Below are positions 55,482-63,365 of a DNA stretch of 64,000 nt, in pieces. Made by a program: the position numbers and the translations under genes. Numbering within the stretch: position 1 is the first letter of the stretch; the number at the start of each line of letters is the position of its first letter. Origin of the DNA: Acidobacterium sp. (lineage in GTDB: Bacteria; Acidobacteriota; Terriglobia; Terriglobales; Acidobacteriaceae); NCBI GenBank assembly GCA_003166955.1, contig PMUI01000070.1, positions 1 to 64,000 of the forward strand, given 5' to 3'. Below the pieces are notes generated by a model. The model did not search any database, was not told where the DNA came from, and saw nothing but the letters and a program-made list of their open reading frames with translations.

Positions 55482-57416
55482 ATGCGAAGTGAAAAGCAAA
55501 GAGTGCTCAGCTGGCTGGCCGTGCTGGCAGCAGCGCCGGTTCTCGCCGGTTGCGGAGCGAGTTCTGTTGTAGCGGCCGCGAAGCCGGATTTTTCACTGAC
55601 GTCGAGTCCTGCGAGCATTACCGTGACGGCGGGCGGCGGGGCGCAGACGGTCTCGCTCTCTGCAACGGCGCTGAACAAGCTTTCCGGGATGGTACAGGTC
55701 ACGGTGAGCGGTGTTCCGGCGGGCGTGACGGCGGCGCCGACGACTCTGAACCTTGCGCCGGGAACGCCGTCGCAGGTGAGCTTTGCGGCTGCGGCAAATG
55801 CGAGCGCGACGACGGTCACGGTGCAGTTCACGGGGACCGCGGCCGGCATGACGCATACGACGACGGTGACGCTGACGGTGAATGCGGCGGTGACCACGAC
55901 GCCGGGCGTGGATGTCACGACGTATCACTACGACATTGGCAGAACGGGCCTGAACGCCAGCGAGACGACGCTGACGCCGAGCAACGTCACGCAATCGAAG
56001 TTTGGATTGCTGCGGATTCTGCCCGTGGATGGGAAGGTGGACGCGCAGCCGCTGTACTTGTCGAGCGTGATGGTGGGCGGGCAGCTGCACAACATCGTGT
56101 ATGCGGTGACGGAGCACGACAGCGTTTACGCCTTTGACGCCGATACCGGAGCGCAAATCTGGAAGACGTCAATTCTGGGCTCGAATGAGCTGACCAGCGG
56201 GGATCACGGGTGCTCGCAGATCTCGCCGGAGATCGGCATTACGTCAACGCCGGTGATCGATCGGAAGGCGGGGGCGAACGGAACGATTTTTGTGGTCGGC
56301 ATGTCGCTGGATGGGGGCGGAGCCTATCACCAGCGGCTGCACGCGCTGGATGTAACAACGGGCGCCGAGCAGACGGGGAGTCCGACGGAGATTCACGCAA
56401 CGTATCCGGGCACGGGCGCAAACAGCTCGGGCGGCAGCGTGGTTTTCGATCCGGCCCAGTATGCGGAGCGCGTGGGATTGCTGTTGATGAACGGGACAAT
56501 CTACATGGGGTGGACATCGCACTGCGATCAGGACCCGTACACGGGATGGCTGATGGCGTATAGCGAGTCGTCGCTGGCGCAGACGAGCGTGCTGAACCTG
56601 ACGCCGAATGGGAGCGAGGGGTCGATCTGGATGGCGGGCTCGGGACTGGCTGCGGACTCCAGCGGAAATATTTATTTTCTGGACGCGAACGGGACCTTTG
56701 ACGGCACGCTCGACGGAAGCGGGATGCCGGTGAATCGCGATTTCGGCAACGGGTTTCTGAAAGTGTCGACGGCGGGCGGGAGCCTGGCGGTGGCGGATTA
56801 CTTCGAGACGAACAACACGATGGCTGAATCGAATGGAGACGAGGATCTTGGATCCGGTGGTGTGCTGGTGCTGCCCGACGTGACCGACACCGCGGGCACA
56901 GTGCATCACCTGGCGGTTGGAGCGGGCAAGGACTCGAACATCTACGTGGTGAATCGGGATTCGATGGGCCATTACAACGCGCAAAACAACAGTGCGCTGT
57001 ACCAGGAGGTCGATGGGGCGATCGACGGAGTCTTCTCGATGCCCGCGTATTTCAACAACACCGTGTACTACGCCGCGGTAGACGATAACGTGAAAGCCCT
57101 GCCGATCACGAATGCGAAGCTGGCGACGAGCGCCCCGGTGCAGAGCGTGAACCAGTATGGGTATCCGGGAATGACGCCTGCCATCAGCGCCAACGGAACA
57201 GCGAACGGGATCGTGTGGACGGTGGAGAACGCTTCGACGGCGGTGCTGCATGCTTTCGACGCGGGCACGCTGCAGGAGCTCTACAACAGCAGCCAGGCGG
57301 CGGGGGAGCGGGATCAGTTTGGCGCGGGAAACAAATTCATCACGCCGATGGTGACCGCGGGGAAGATATTTGTGGGGGCGCCGAGCGGAGTTGCGGTGTT
57401 TGGATTATTGCAGTAA
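55482..57416 (+). CDS. Lipoprotein with Ig-like and PQQ-type beta-propeller domains, 644 aa
   Basis: The lipobox LAGC (AAAPVLAGCGASS) indicates an outer-membrane or periplasmic lipoprotein. An Ig-like/BACON-type repeat (FSLTSSPASITVTAGGGAQT) at about 38-145 is followed by a beta-propeller with PQQ-dehydrogenase-type blades (YAVTEHDSVYAFDADTGAQI, RLHALDVTTGAEQTGSP, DSSGNIYFLDANGTFDGTLD). AGGAGG precedes the ATG at 55482. No catalytic residues or cytochrome partner were seen, so a binding or assembly role is as likely as an enzyme. It is not coupled to rsmG. Confidence 0.8.
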   Translation: MRSEKQRVLSWLAVLAAAPVLAGCGASSVVAAAKPDFSLTSSPASITVTAGGGAQTVSLSATALNKLSGMVQVTVSGVPAGVTAAPTTLNLAPGTPSQVSFAAAANASATTVTVQFTGTAAGMTHTTTVTLTVNAAVTTTPGVDVTTYHYDIGRTGLNASETTLTPSNVTQSKFGLLRILPVDGKVDAQPLYLSSVMVGGQLHNIVYAVTEHDSVYAFDADTGAQIWKTSILGSNELTSGDHGCSQISPEIGITSTPVIDRKAGANGTIFVVGMSLDGGGAYHQRLHALDVTTGAEQTGSPTEIHATYPGTGANSSGGSVVFDPAQYAERVGLLLMNGTIYMGWTSHCDQDPYTGWLMAYSESSLAQTSVLNLTPNGSEGSIWMAGSGLAADSSGNIYFLDANGTFDGTLDGSGMPVNRDFGNGFLKVSTAGGSLAVADYFETNNTMAESNGDEDLGSGGVLVLPDVTDTAGTVHHLAVGAGKDSNIYVVNRDSMGHYNAQNNSALYQEVDGAIDGVFSMPAYFNNTVYYAAVDDNVKALPITNAKLATSAPVQSVNQYGYPGMTPAISANGTANGIVWTVENASTAVLHAFDAGTLQELYNSSQAAGERDQFGAGNKFITPMVTAGKIFVGAPSGVAVFGLLQ

Positions 57417-57535
57417 CGAAATTCGGGGCGGTCCCACCAACGGGTCATCGACAATCGAGCCCGGCGAGTGATGTTGTATGCAGAGTAGTAACTGGAGATC
57501 AATAACTCCGCACCGTCAGGCAAGTCCCCCTCCCT

Positions 57536-58801
57536 ATGCCCAACGCGAGGAAAGAGCCGATAGAGAAGGCCTCGGCTGCTGAACCGATCCGCGAACTGTT
57601 GGCCAACGAAATTGGCTACGCAGGCGTCGGCCGCGTTTTGAGAACCGTCCGCAAATATCTCGGCATGGACGTTGCGTTCATTACGCAGTTCCGCGAGGCA
57701 GACCGCATCTTTGAAACCGTGGATGCGGAGCCGGGCGCGCCGTTGCAGGCAGGTTTCACCATGCCGCTCGACGAGGGCTACTGCCTGAAGGTGGTGCGCG
57801 GCGAGATTCCGCAGGTGCTGCCGGACACATCGCAATCGCCGGCGGCAATGGCGATTCCCGAAACAGCGATGGTGCCGATCGGTTCGCATCTGGGCGTGCC
57901 GATTGTGCTGGAGGGCGGGGAGATTTACGGCACGCTGTGCTGCTTCAGCTATCGGCCCGATCCCACGCTGGGTGAGCGCGAACTAAAAATGCTGCGCGCC
58001 TTTGCGGAAGTGATGGCGACGCGGATTTCGGAATCGCGAGGAATCCAGAAGAACCGTGCGCGGCGGGTCGGGGAGATCCGCAACGCGATAGCGGGAGACG
58101 CACCGCGCATGGTCTATCAACCGGTCTACCGGCTGCGCACGGGCGAGATTGCTGGGTTCGAGTGCCTTTCCCGCTTCGACATGGAGCCGTACCAGTCGCC
58201 GGAAAAATGGTTCGCGATGGCGCAGGAGGTGGGCCTGGGCCGCGAGCTGGAGCTTCTGGCCATCGAGAAGGCGCTTGCAGCTCTGCATCGCCTACCGGGC
58301 GGGCTATTTCTGGGGATCAACAGCTCGCCGGAGCTGATCGTGTCGGGGGCGTTGGCCGCGGTGCTGGAGGGCGTGGATCTGAGCCGCATCCTGCTGGAGA
58401 TCACCGAGCACGCGGTGGTGGCCGATTACGAACGCCTCGTTTCCGCATTGCAGCCTTTGCGGGAACGCGGCCTGCGAATAGCGATCGACGATGCGGGCGC
58501 GGGATACGCGAGCATGCTGCACATCGTGAACCTGCATCCGGACCTGATCAAGCTGGACGTGAGCCTGACGCAGCACATCGACACGGACCCACGGCGGCGC
58601 GCGCTGGCGCGAGCGATGATTGCCTTTGCGCGGGAAATCGGGAGCCTGATTTGCGCAGAAGGCGTTGAGTCGGAGAAAGAACTCGAGATGCTGCGGATCC
58701 TGGGCGTCGAAAAGGCGCAGGGCTATAACCTCAGCAAGCCTCTCTCTCTTGAGGACGCGATGCGTCTGCTGGACCGGCAGACGCTGGCGCCGACAGCGTG
58801 A
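57536..58801 (+). CDS. GAF-EAL cyclic-di-GMP phosphodiesterase, 421 aa
   Basis: GAF domain at about 26-165 (DVAFITQFREADRIFETVDA, MVPIGSHLGVPIVLEGGEIY) and EAL domain at about 180-415. Catalytic residues are present: the ExL motif reads ECL (209-211) followed by Arg, N262, E288, D318 and D319 in AIDDAGAGYASM, K339, E375 and Q395 in KAQGYNLS. It should therefore hydrolyse cyclic-di-GMP, lowering it, under control of the GAF ligand. No GGDEF domain or membrane helix is present. The ligand is unknown. Confidence 0.92.
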   Translation: MPNARKEPIEKASAAEPIRELLANEIGYAGVGRVLRTVRKYLGMDVAFITQFREADRIFETVDAEPGAPLQAGFTMPLDEGYCLKVVRGEIPQVLPDTSQSPAAMAIPETAMVPIGSHLGVPIVLEGGEIYGTLCCFSYRPDPTLGERELKMLRAFAEVMATRISESRGIQKNRARRVGEIRNAIAGDAPRMVYQPVYRLRTGEIAGFECLSRFDMEPYQSPEKWFAMAQEVGLGRELELLAIEKALAALHRLPGGLFLGINSSPELIVSGALAAVLEGVDLSRILLEITEHAVVADYERLVSALQPLRERGLRIAIDDAGAGYASMLHIVNLHPDLIKLDVSLTQHIDTDPRRRALARAMIAFAREIGSLICAEGVESEKELEMLRILGVEKAQGYNLSKPLSLEDAMRLLDRQTLAPTA

Positions 58802-58809
58802 AACCAGAA

Positions 58810-59319
58810 TTAGTCCACGCCGGATGGATTCTGCGTTAGGTTGCGGGCGTTGGTAACGTTCTCGGGCTCGCCGTTAAATGTCTGGCCTTCGCGGTAGGCG
58901 AACTTCTTGAACTGGCCGCCAACCTTGCGGAGGCAGTCCTGCCATCCGTCGTCCCAGGTGACCTGGGCTTCGCCATTCACATACTGCCACGTGCCGTGCT
59001 CGTGCTCGAGAGTGTCCATCGTGCGCAGGGCGTTGCCGTCTTCGCGCAGGGTAATGTAAAAATTGTCGCCATTGCCTTCGCCGACTTCCCACTTGCCGAG
59101 AAAGCGCGACCGCGAAGGGCCCGGGGTGCTGATGAGGCCCGCCGGAACGGCGCCGGGAAATTCGAGGCGCTGAATGTCGTTGAGGTTGACGCTCTGGCGA
59201 TGGCCGTTCTTAAAAACGATGACGAGGGTATTAGGCCGCGTGCCGGTCTGGGCCTGCGCAGCGGGCAGCGCGAAAAGAATCGCGATGGCAAGGGCCGCGG
59301 CGCTGATGAATTTGTGCAT
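58810..59319 (-). CDS. Secreted protein of unknown function, 169 aa
   Basis: A signal peptide (MHKFISAAALAIAILFALPA) is followed by a short beta domain (TLVIVFKNGHRQSVNLNDIQ) and a second domain with FLGKWEVGEGNGDNFYITLR and HGTWQYVNGEAQVTWDDGWQ, which resembles small beta-barrel or heme/lipid-binding-type repeats of acidobacterial secreted proteins. AAAGGAG lies before the ATG. It ends eight bases from the convergent GAF-EAL stop. No function is assigned. Confidence 0.75.
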   Translation of the reverse strand: MHKFISAAALAIAILFALPAAQAQTGTRPNTLVIVFKNGHRQSVNLNDIQRLEFPGAVPAGLISTPGPSRSRFLGKWEVGEGNGDNFYITLREDGNALRTMDTLEHEHGTWQYVNGEAQVTWDDGWQDCLRKVGGQFKKFAYREGQTFNGEPENVTNARNLTQNPSGVD

Positions 59320-59412
59320 GGTGGGTCTCCTTTACATCAGCGGCGCGGCGGGGGAGGGCAAGTAGACCGCGCTGTAGTGAAGTACGCGAAGGGAGGGGAG
59401 TTGGTTCCCTGG

Positions 59413-59485
59413 GCGCCAGCGTACAGCGGTTAGCGGACAGCGGATAGAACAGAGTTTAGAGTTTAAAGTTCAGGGATCAGGGGTC
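59413..59485. repeat. 7-bp tandem array in the divergent gap before the VOC-SpoIIE gene
   Basis: The units run CAGCGTA, CAGCGGT, TAGCGGA, CAGCGGA, TAGAACA, GAGTTTA, GAGTTTA, AAGTTCA, GGGATCA. The array ends 18 bases upstream of the GTG at 59503. Confidence 0.6.
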
Positions 59486-59502
59486 GGAACCGGGAGGCAG
59501 AC

Positions 59503-60747
59503 GTGGCGAGGAAGGCGAAGAACCGCGCTGGGGCAGTTGCTGTGGCGAGCCATACAGCGCCCACTGCGGGGCGGCAGAATCCCTACCTGCGGATTTTCAA
59601 ATCGAATGTGTATGTGCGCGATCACGACCGCAGCCTGCCCTTCTACGTGGATCAACTGGGATTCTGCGTCGTGGCGGACAGCCGTTTTGAGTTTGGGCGC
59701 TGGGTTGCGATTGCGCCACCGGATGGCAGCGCGATTCTGGCGCTGATCGCCCCTCGGCGTGGCACGGAAAACTACAAGCTGATTGGCCGAACCACGAACA
59801 TTGCGTTCATCGCCGAGGACATCAACGCGACCTTTGAATTGTGGCGGAGCCGCGGCGTGAAGTTCCTGCGTCCGCCGCAGCCGCAGTTGTGGGGCGGTAC
59901 GTTCGCGACCTTCGCCGACATCGACGGCAATGTGTTTGAGCTGCTCGGCTCCGATGAGATGAGCCGCGAGATTGAGGCGCAGCGGCGGGCCGCGAACGAG
60001 CGCTCGGAGTCAGAGCGGCGCGTGGCGCAGGAGCTGGAGATCGCCAAGCAGGTGCAGGCGCGGCTGTTTCCGCAGACCGCTCCGGCGCTGAAGACGCTGG
60101 ATTATGCGGGGGTCTGCATTCAGGCACGGCACGTGGGCGGCGACTACTACGACTTCCTGTCCTTCGGGCCGGATCGCCTGGGCTTGGTGCTCGGCGACAT
60201 TTCGGGCAAAGGCATCGCGGCTGCGCTGCTGATGGCGAACCTGCAGGCGAATTTTCGGAGCCAGCTGGCGTTGGCCGGCGATTGTCCAGAGACATTTCTA
60301 CGGACGGTGAACCAGACCTTCTTCGACAACTCAGTCGAGAGCGCGTATTCGACGGTCTTCTTCGCGGAGTACTGCGATGAGGCGCGGCGGATGCGCTACT
60401 CGAATTGCGGGCACTTGCCAGGACTGCTGTTGCGCGCCGATGGCCGCGTCGAGGAGCTGGCGTCGACCGGAACGGTGCTGGGACTCTTTCGCAACTGGGA
60501 CGGGCACATGGGCGACTGCGCGCTCGAGCCTGGCGATGTGTTGGCGCTCTACACCGACGGCGTGACGGAGGCCTGCGACGCGCAGCATGAGGAGTTTGGA
60601 CAGAAGAGATTGCTTGCGGCGCTGAAGCGGCGCAAGAAGCTCGGCGCGAAGGCCATGGTGGATGCAGTGCTCGACGAGGTGCAGCAGTACAGCGCCGGCG
60701 AGCAGGAAGATGACATCACGCTGATTGTGGCGAAGTGCGTGGGTTAG
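59503..60747 (+). CDS. Fusion of a VOC (glyoxalase-fold) domain with a SpoIIE-type PP2C phosphatase, 414 aa
   Basis: Residues about 31-150 form a VOC/glyoxalase-type domain (FKSNVYVRDHDRSLPFYVDQ, WGGTFATFADIDGNVFELLG); a charged coiled-coil (152-190, REIEAQRRAANERSESERRV) links it to a PP2C/SpoIIE phosphatase (200-413) with metal aspartates in VGGDYYDF, GDISGKGIAAALLMANL, GDVLALYTDGVTEA and EDDITLIVAK. It probably dephosphorylates an anti-sigma-antagonist. The VOC part may sense a small molecule; metal-binding His/Glu residues of glyoxalases are not clearly conserved. GGAGG precedes the GTG start. Confidence 0.9.
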   Translation: MARKAKNRAGAVAVASHTAPTAGRQNPYLRIFKSNVYVRDHDRSLPFYVDQLGFCVVADSRFEFGRWVAIAPPDGSAILALIAPRRGTENYKLIGRTTNIAFIAEDINATFELWRSRGVKFLRPPQPQLWGGTFATFADIDGNVFELLGSDEMSREIEAQRRAANERSESERRVAQELEIAKQVQARLFPQTAPALKTLDYAGVCIQARHVGGDYYDFLSFGPDRLGLVLGDISGKGIAAALLMANLQANFRSQLALAGDCPETFLRTVNQTFFDNSVESAYSTVFFAEYCDEARRMRYSNCGHLPGLLLRADGRVEELASTGTVLGLFRNWDGHMGDCALEPGDVLALYTDGVTEACDAQHEEFGQKRLLAALKRRKKLGAKAMVDAVLDEVQQYSAGEQEDDITLIVAKCVG

Positions 60748-60774
60748 ATTCGGGATTTCAGATTTGGATCGGTT

Positions 60775-60807
60775 GAGAAAAGGCCCTCGTTGCGAGGGCC
60801 TTTTCTC
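60775..60807. terminator. Strong bidirectional Rho-independent terminator
   Basis: GAGAAAAGGCCCTCG and its exact complement flank a three-base loop (15-bp stem), with four T in the 3' arm on the + strand and four A on the 5' side. It serves the convergent VOC-SpoIIE and NmrA genes. Confidence 0.85.
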
Positions 60808-60816
60808 TGCTCGGAA

Positions 60817-61656
60817 TCAGGCGAAGCGGGCGGCGTGCTCTTGCGCCCACTGCTCGAAGGTGCGTGGCGGCCGGCCGGTGACGCTCTGAACCGTGTCAGT
60901 AAGTTGGGTGACGCGGCCGGCGCGGATGGCCTCAAAAGACTGACCCAGCGCCGCGGCGACATGTGCGGGAATGCCGTTGGCTTTCAGGCCTTCGACCGCC
61001 TTCTCGGGCGCGACGTCGATGGTGCGGATCGGCTTGCCGACGTACTTCTCGAGGATGCTCACCTTCTGCGCGGCCGTCAGCAGCGCGGGGCCCGTAACTT
61101 CGAAGACGGTCTCGGTGAGGACCGGCGCGGTGAGCGCGTGGACCGCGACTGCGGCGATGTCCTCGGGGTCGGTGGAATTGGTGGTGCCGTCGCCCATGGC
61201 GTTGTAGACCGCGCCTTCAGCCTTGATCGTGCCGATCCACTGGTAGGCGTTGCTCATGAACCCGCCGGCGCGCACGATGGCGTACGGCAGACCAGAGCCG
61301 CGGAGCGCTTCTTCTTTGTCTTTGTGCAACTGGCCGATGCGAAGATCGGGGTCATTGGCAAAAAGGCTGGAGAGAAAAACAACGCGCGGGCTGCCGGCGT
61401 CTTTGACGATGCTCATGAGCTGGCGGAAGAGCTGTCCGTCGAGGGCGCCGTTCATCATGAAGACGGCATCGACGCCGGTGACCGCCTTGGCGAAGGTGTC
61501 CGGTTGGGTGAAGTCGCCTGGCGCGAGCTCGACCTGTTTGAGTTGGGCTACCCTAGCGGCGTCGCGGGTGAAGACGCGGACCTTGTGGCCCTGGGCCAAA
61601 AGCTGGTTGACGATCTGGCTGCCTACATTGCCTGTTGCTCCTGTAACGAGAATCAT
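60817..61656 (-). CDS. NmrA/atypical-SDR NAD(P)-binding protein, 279 aa
   Basis: An atypical short-chain dehydrogenase fold of the NmrA/QOR2-like type: MILVTGATGNVGSQIVNQLL at the N-terminus, then LKQVELAPGDFTQPDTFAKA, VFLSSLFANDP, and YAIVRAGGFMSNAYQWIGTI. The YxxxK catalytic pair is absent, so it may be a redox sensor or quinone reductase. AAGGAGG before the ATG at 61656 decides the start. It is divergent from a LysR gene, the common arrangement of a regulator and its target. Confidence 0.85.
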   Translation of the reverse strand: MILVTGATGNVGSQIVNQLLAQGHKVRVFTRDAARVAQLKQVELAPGDFTQPDTFAKAVTGVDAVFMMNGALDGQLFRQLMSIVKDAGSPRVVFLSSLFANDPDLRIGQLHKDKEEALRGSGLPYAIVRAGGFMSNAYQWIGTIKAEGAVYNAMGDGTTNSTDPEDIAAVAVHALTAPVLTETVFEVTGPALLTAAQKVSILEKYVGKPIRTIDVAPEKAVEGLKANGIPAHVAAALGQSFEAIRAGRVTQLTDTVQSVTGRPPRTFEQWAQEHAARFA

Positions 61657-61745
61657 GGGTGTTTCCTCCTTCACGGCAGCAGATTCGGGAACGTATTAGC
61701 AGGTTTCTCGAAACAAAGCGTCCCTCAGCGATACACTGTTGCTCT

Positions 61746-62654
61746 ATGGGAACAATGCCTCCGGATTTGAACGAACTGCTCTATTTCACTGCCGTGGCCG
61801 CGGGGCGTAGTTTCACCGAAGCGGCTCGAAACCTGGGCGTGCCGAAGTCGACGGTGAGTCGGGCTTTGCGGCGGCTGGAGGGGCGGCTCGGGGTTCGGTT
61901 GGTCGAGCGAACGACGCGGCGCGTTTCGCTGACCGAGGTGGGGGCGCTCTACTTGGGCCACTGCCGGCGGGTGATGGAGGAGGCCGAGGCGGCCGATCTC
62001 GCCATCGGAGCGCTGCTGGCGGAGCCGCGGGGGCGGCTCCGTGTCGGAGTGTCAGTCCCCCTTGCCCGGATGATCGCGGGGCCGCGGCTGGCCGAATTCC
62101 TGGCAAAGTACCCGAAGGTCCAGGTGCAGCTGGACCTTGAGGGCGACGATGTCGCGGTGCGCGAAGGCCGGCTGGATCTGATGATTCGGGCCGGGGCGCT
62201 GGGTGAATCAGGTCTGCTGGTCAAGCCGCTGATGCAGGTGCTGCCATGGGTGGTGGCGAGCCCGGCGTTTCTCGAGGGGAAGCAACGGCCGGAGACTCCG
62301 GCGGAGCTGCGGCGCTTGACCTCGATTGCGACAACCTGCGATTCCGTCGCCGGTGAGGCTGGAGGGACGACAACCTGGCGGCTACTGCGGGGGCACGAAG
62401 TGGCGGAAGTCCAGATGGAAGTGCGGGTTGCGGTGCCGGATCCAGAGATGAACCGGCAGCTGGCGTTGGCCGGGGTTGGCGTGGCCATGCTGTCGCGGGG
62501 GATGGTCCGGGCGGATGTAGAGGCTGGGCGGCTGGTGCACTTGCTGCCCGAGTGGGAGCCGGAGCCGGTGGCGCTGCACGCTTTTTATCCGACGCGCCTG
62601 GGGTCTTCGCCGAAGGTGCGGGCGTTTTTGGAGTGGTTGAAGAGCAGCCAGTAG
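61746..62654 (+). CDS. LysR-family transcriptional regulator, 302 aa
   Basis: Winged helix-turn-helix at about residues 6-65 (NELLYFTAVAAGRSFTEAAR, VPKSTVSRALRRLEGRLGVR) and a substrate-binding domain at 90-295. It likely controls the divergent NmrA-type gene; the 89-base gap between starts would hold its operator. A T-N11-A box was not confirmed. The start at 61746 is chosen over a second ATG three codons on. Its TAG stop is in a heptad repeat. Confidence 0.88.
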   Translation: MGTMPPDLNELLYFTAVAAGRSFTEAARNLGVPKSTVSRALRRLEGRLGVRLVERTTRRVSLTEVGALYLGHCRRVMEEAEAADLAIGALLAEPRGRLRVGVSVPLARMIAGPRLAEFLAKYPKVQVQLDLEGDDVAVREGRLDLMIRAGALGESGLLVKPLMQVLPWVVASPAFLEGKQRPETPAELRRLTSIATTCDSVAGEAGGTTTWRLLRGHEVAEVQMEVRVAVPDPEMNRQLALAGVGVAMLSRGMVRADVEAGRLVHLLPEWEPEPVALHAFYPTRLGSSPKVRAFLEWLKSSQ

Positions 62655-62676
62655 GCAGTAGGCGGTAGCCTGTAGT
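62646..62676. repeat. 7-bp tandem array including the LysR stop
   Basis: The units are AGCCAGT, AGGCAGT, AGGCGGT, AGCCTGT, followed by AGTT. The LysR stop TAG (62652-62654) straddles the first two. Confidence 0.6.
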
Positions 62677-62910
62677 TAAACGGCTGCTAACAGGTGGCTT
62701 GTGTTCCACAGTGAAACCTTATCCTGCGCCCTGCGCCCCGCCAAAGTACTTCCGTACCGCCCCGCCCCACGATCCTCCTTGTATTGCTCCCGGCCCGACT
62801 GCACCCTATACGTAGCGGGGATTCCCTGCCTTGGGCGGGAAGAATCCCCATCGGCGTTTTCGCAGCCAAATCGGCGCTCCTGAGCACTGGATCGAGAGCA
62901 GCTCCGAGTC

Positions 62911-63050
62911 AGATCTCGAAGTCGCCTGTAATGAATGGGATCAGGTCTAAACCAAGTCGAATCAAACGGCGGGTGCCTCAAATCCCGAAAAGTGCGGCTA
63001 ACTCCTTGCATTTTCTGCTGCTTGAGATCTAAATAGCCCGTAATGAATGG
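62911..63050. repeat. Direct repeat AGATCT...GTAATGAATGG
   Basis: Two copies, 62911-62939 and 63025-63050: AGATCT, a variable 8-10 bases, then GCC(T/C)GTAATGAATGG. The spacing is about 112 bases. No function is known. Confidence 0.45.
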
Positions 63051-63152
63051 ATTACCGCAAGGCCGATTCGGCAAGTCCATTCAAATGAAACACTTACAGA
63101 AAAATCCCGACACCCCCCCTGAAAAAGGCCCGCTGCGATTCACCACCAGGAA

Positions 63153-63168
63153 TGTTCCACGTGAAACA
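63153..63168. promoter_or_regulatory. parS: parS-like ParB-binding site 1
   Basis: TGTTCCACGTGAAACA differs from the near-universal parS consensus TGTTTCACGTGAAACA at one base. It is in a non-coding gap, where real parS sites are common, 85 bases before a second site. Confidence 0.8.
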
Positions 63169-63252
63169 CTGCCCCTGCTTTCCCGCTCCTGTCCCCTCTT
63201 CCCGGCTCACCGACTCCCTGCTTTTAGGAGGCCTGCGATCATCGTTGGAAAA

Positions 63253-63268
63253 TGTTCCACGTGGAACA
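63253..63268. promoter_or_regulatory. parS: parS-like ParB-binding site 2
   Basis: TGTTCCACGTGGAACA is a perfect 16-bp palindrome and a known parS variant form. It has the same NTTCCACGTG left half as site 1. It lies six bases before a heptad array. Confidence 0.8.
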
Positions 63269-63274
63269 CCGCCC

Positions 63275-63365
63275 AGCTCCCAGCTCCCAGCTCCAAGCTC
63301 CTTGCTTCCCGCATCCCGCTTCCCGCTTCCTGCTCCCTGCTTCCTGCTTCCTGCTTCCTGCTTCA
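63275..63365. repeat. 7-bp tandem array, 13 units, beside parS site 2
   Basis: Read on the + strand the units run AGCTCCC, AGCTCCC, AGCTCCA, AGCTCCT, TGCTTCC, CGCATCC, CGCTTCC, CGCTTCC, TGCTCCC and then TGCTTCC repeated. On the minus strand it begins at the TGA stop of the RMD1-family gene (63363-63365). It is the longest and most regular array. A looser one lies at 63170-63227. Confidence 0.75.

Larger units (their letters stand above)
62655..63362. other. 708-bp non-coding region with two parS-like sites and repeats
   Basis: The open frames (for example 62676-63080 minus) are without protein character; frames across the parS sites give the MFHVKH/MFHVEH peptides that parS produces when translated by chance. 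It holds a direct repeat (62911-62939, 63025-63050), two parS-like sites and heptad arrays (63170-63227 and 63275-63365). No DnaA-box cluster was seen. Confidence 0.6.

Noticed and set aside
62676-63080. 134-codon minus-strand frame, and frames containing MFHVKH/MFHVEH
   Set aside because: Low-complexity or restricted to parS and repeat DNA. These are typical chance translations of parS.
62655-63362. Chromosomal origin (oriC)
   Set aside because: Two parS-like sites are present, but no cluster of DnaA boxes, no AT-rich unwinding element and no dnaA or dnaN nearby. Origin-proximal is reasonable, oriC itself is not supported.
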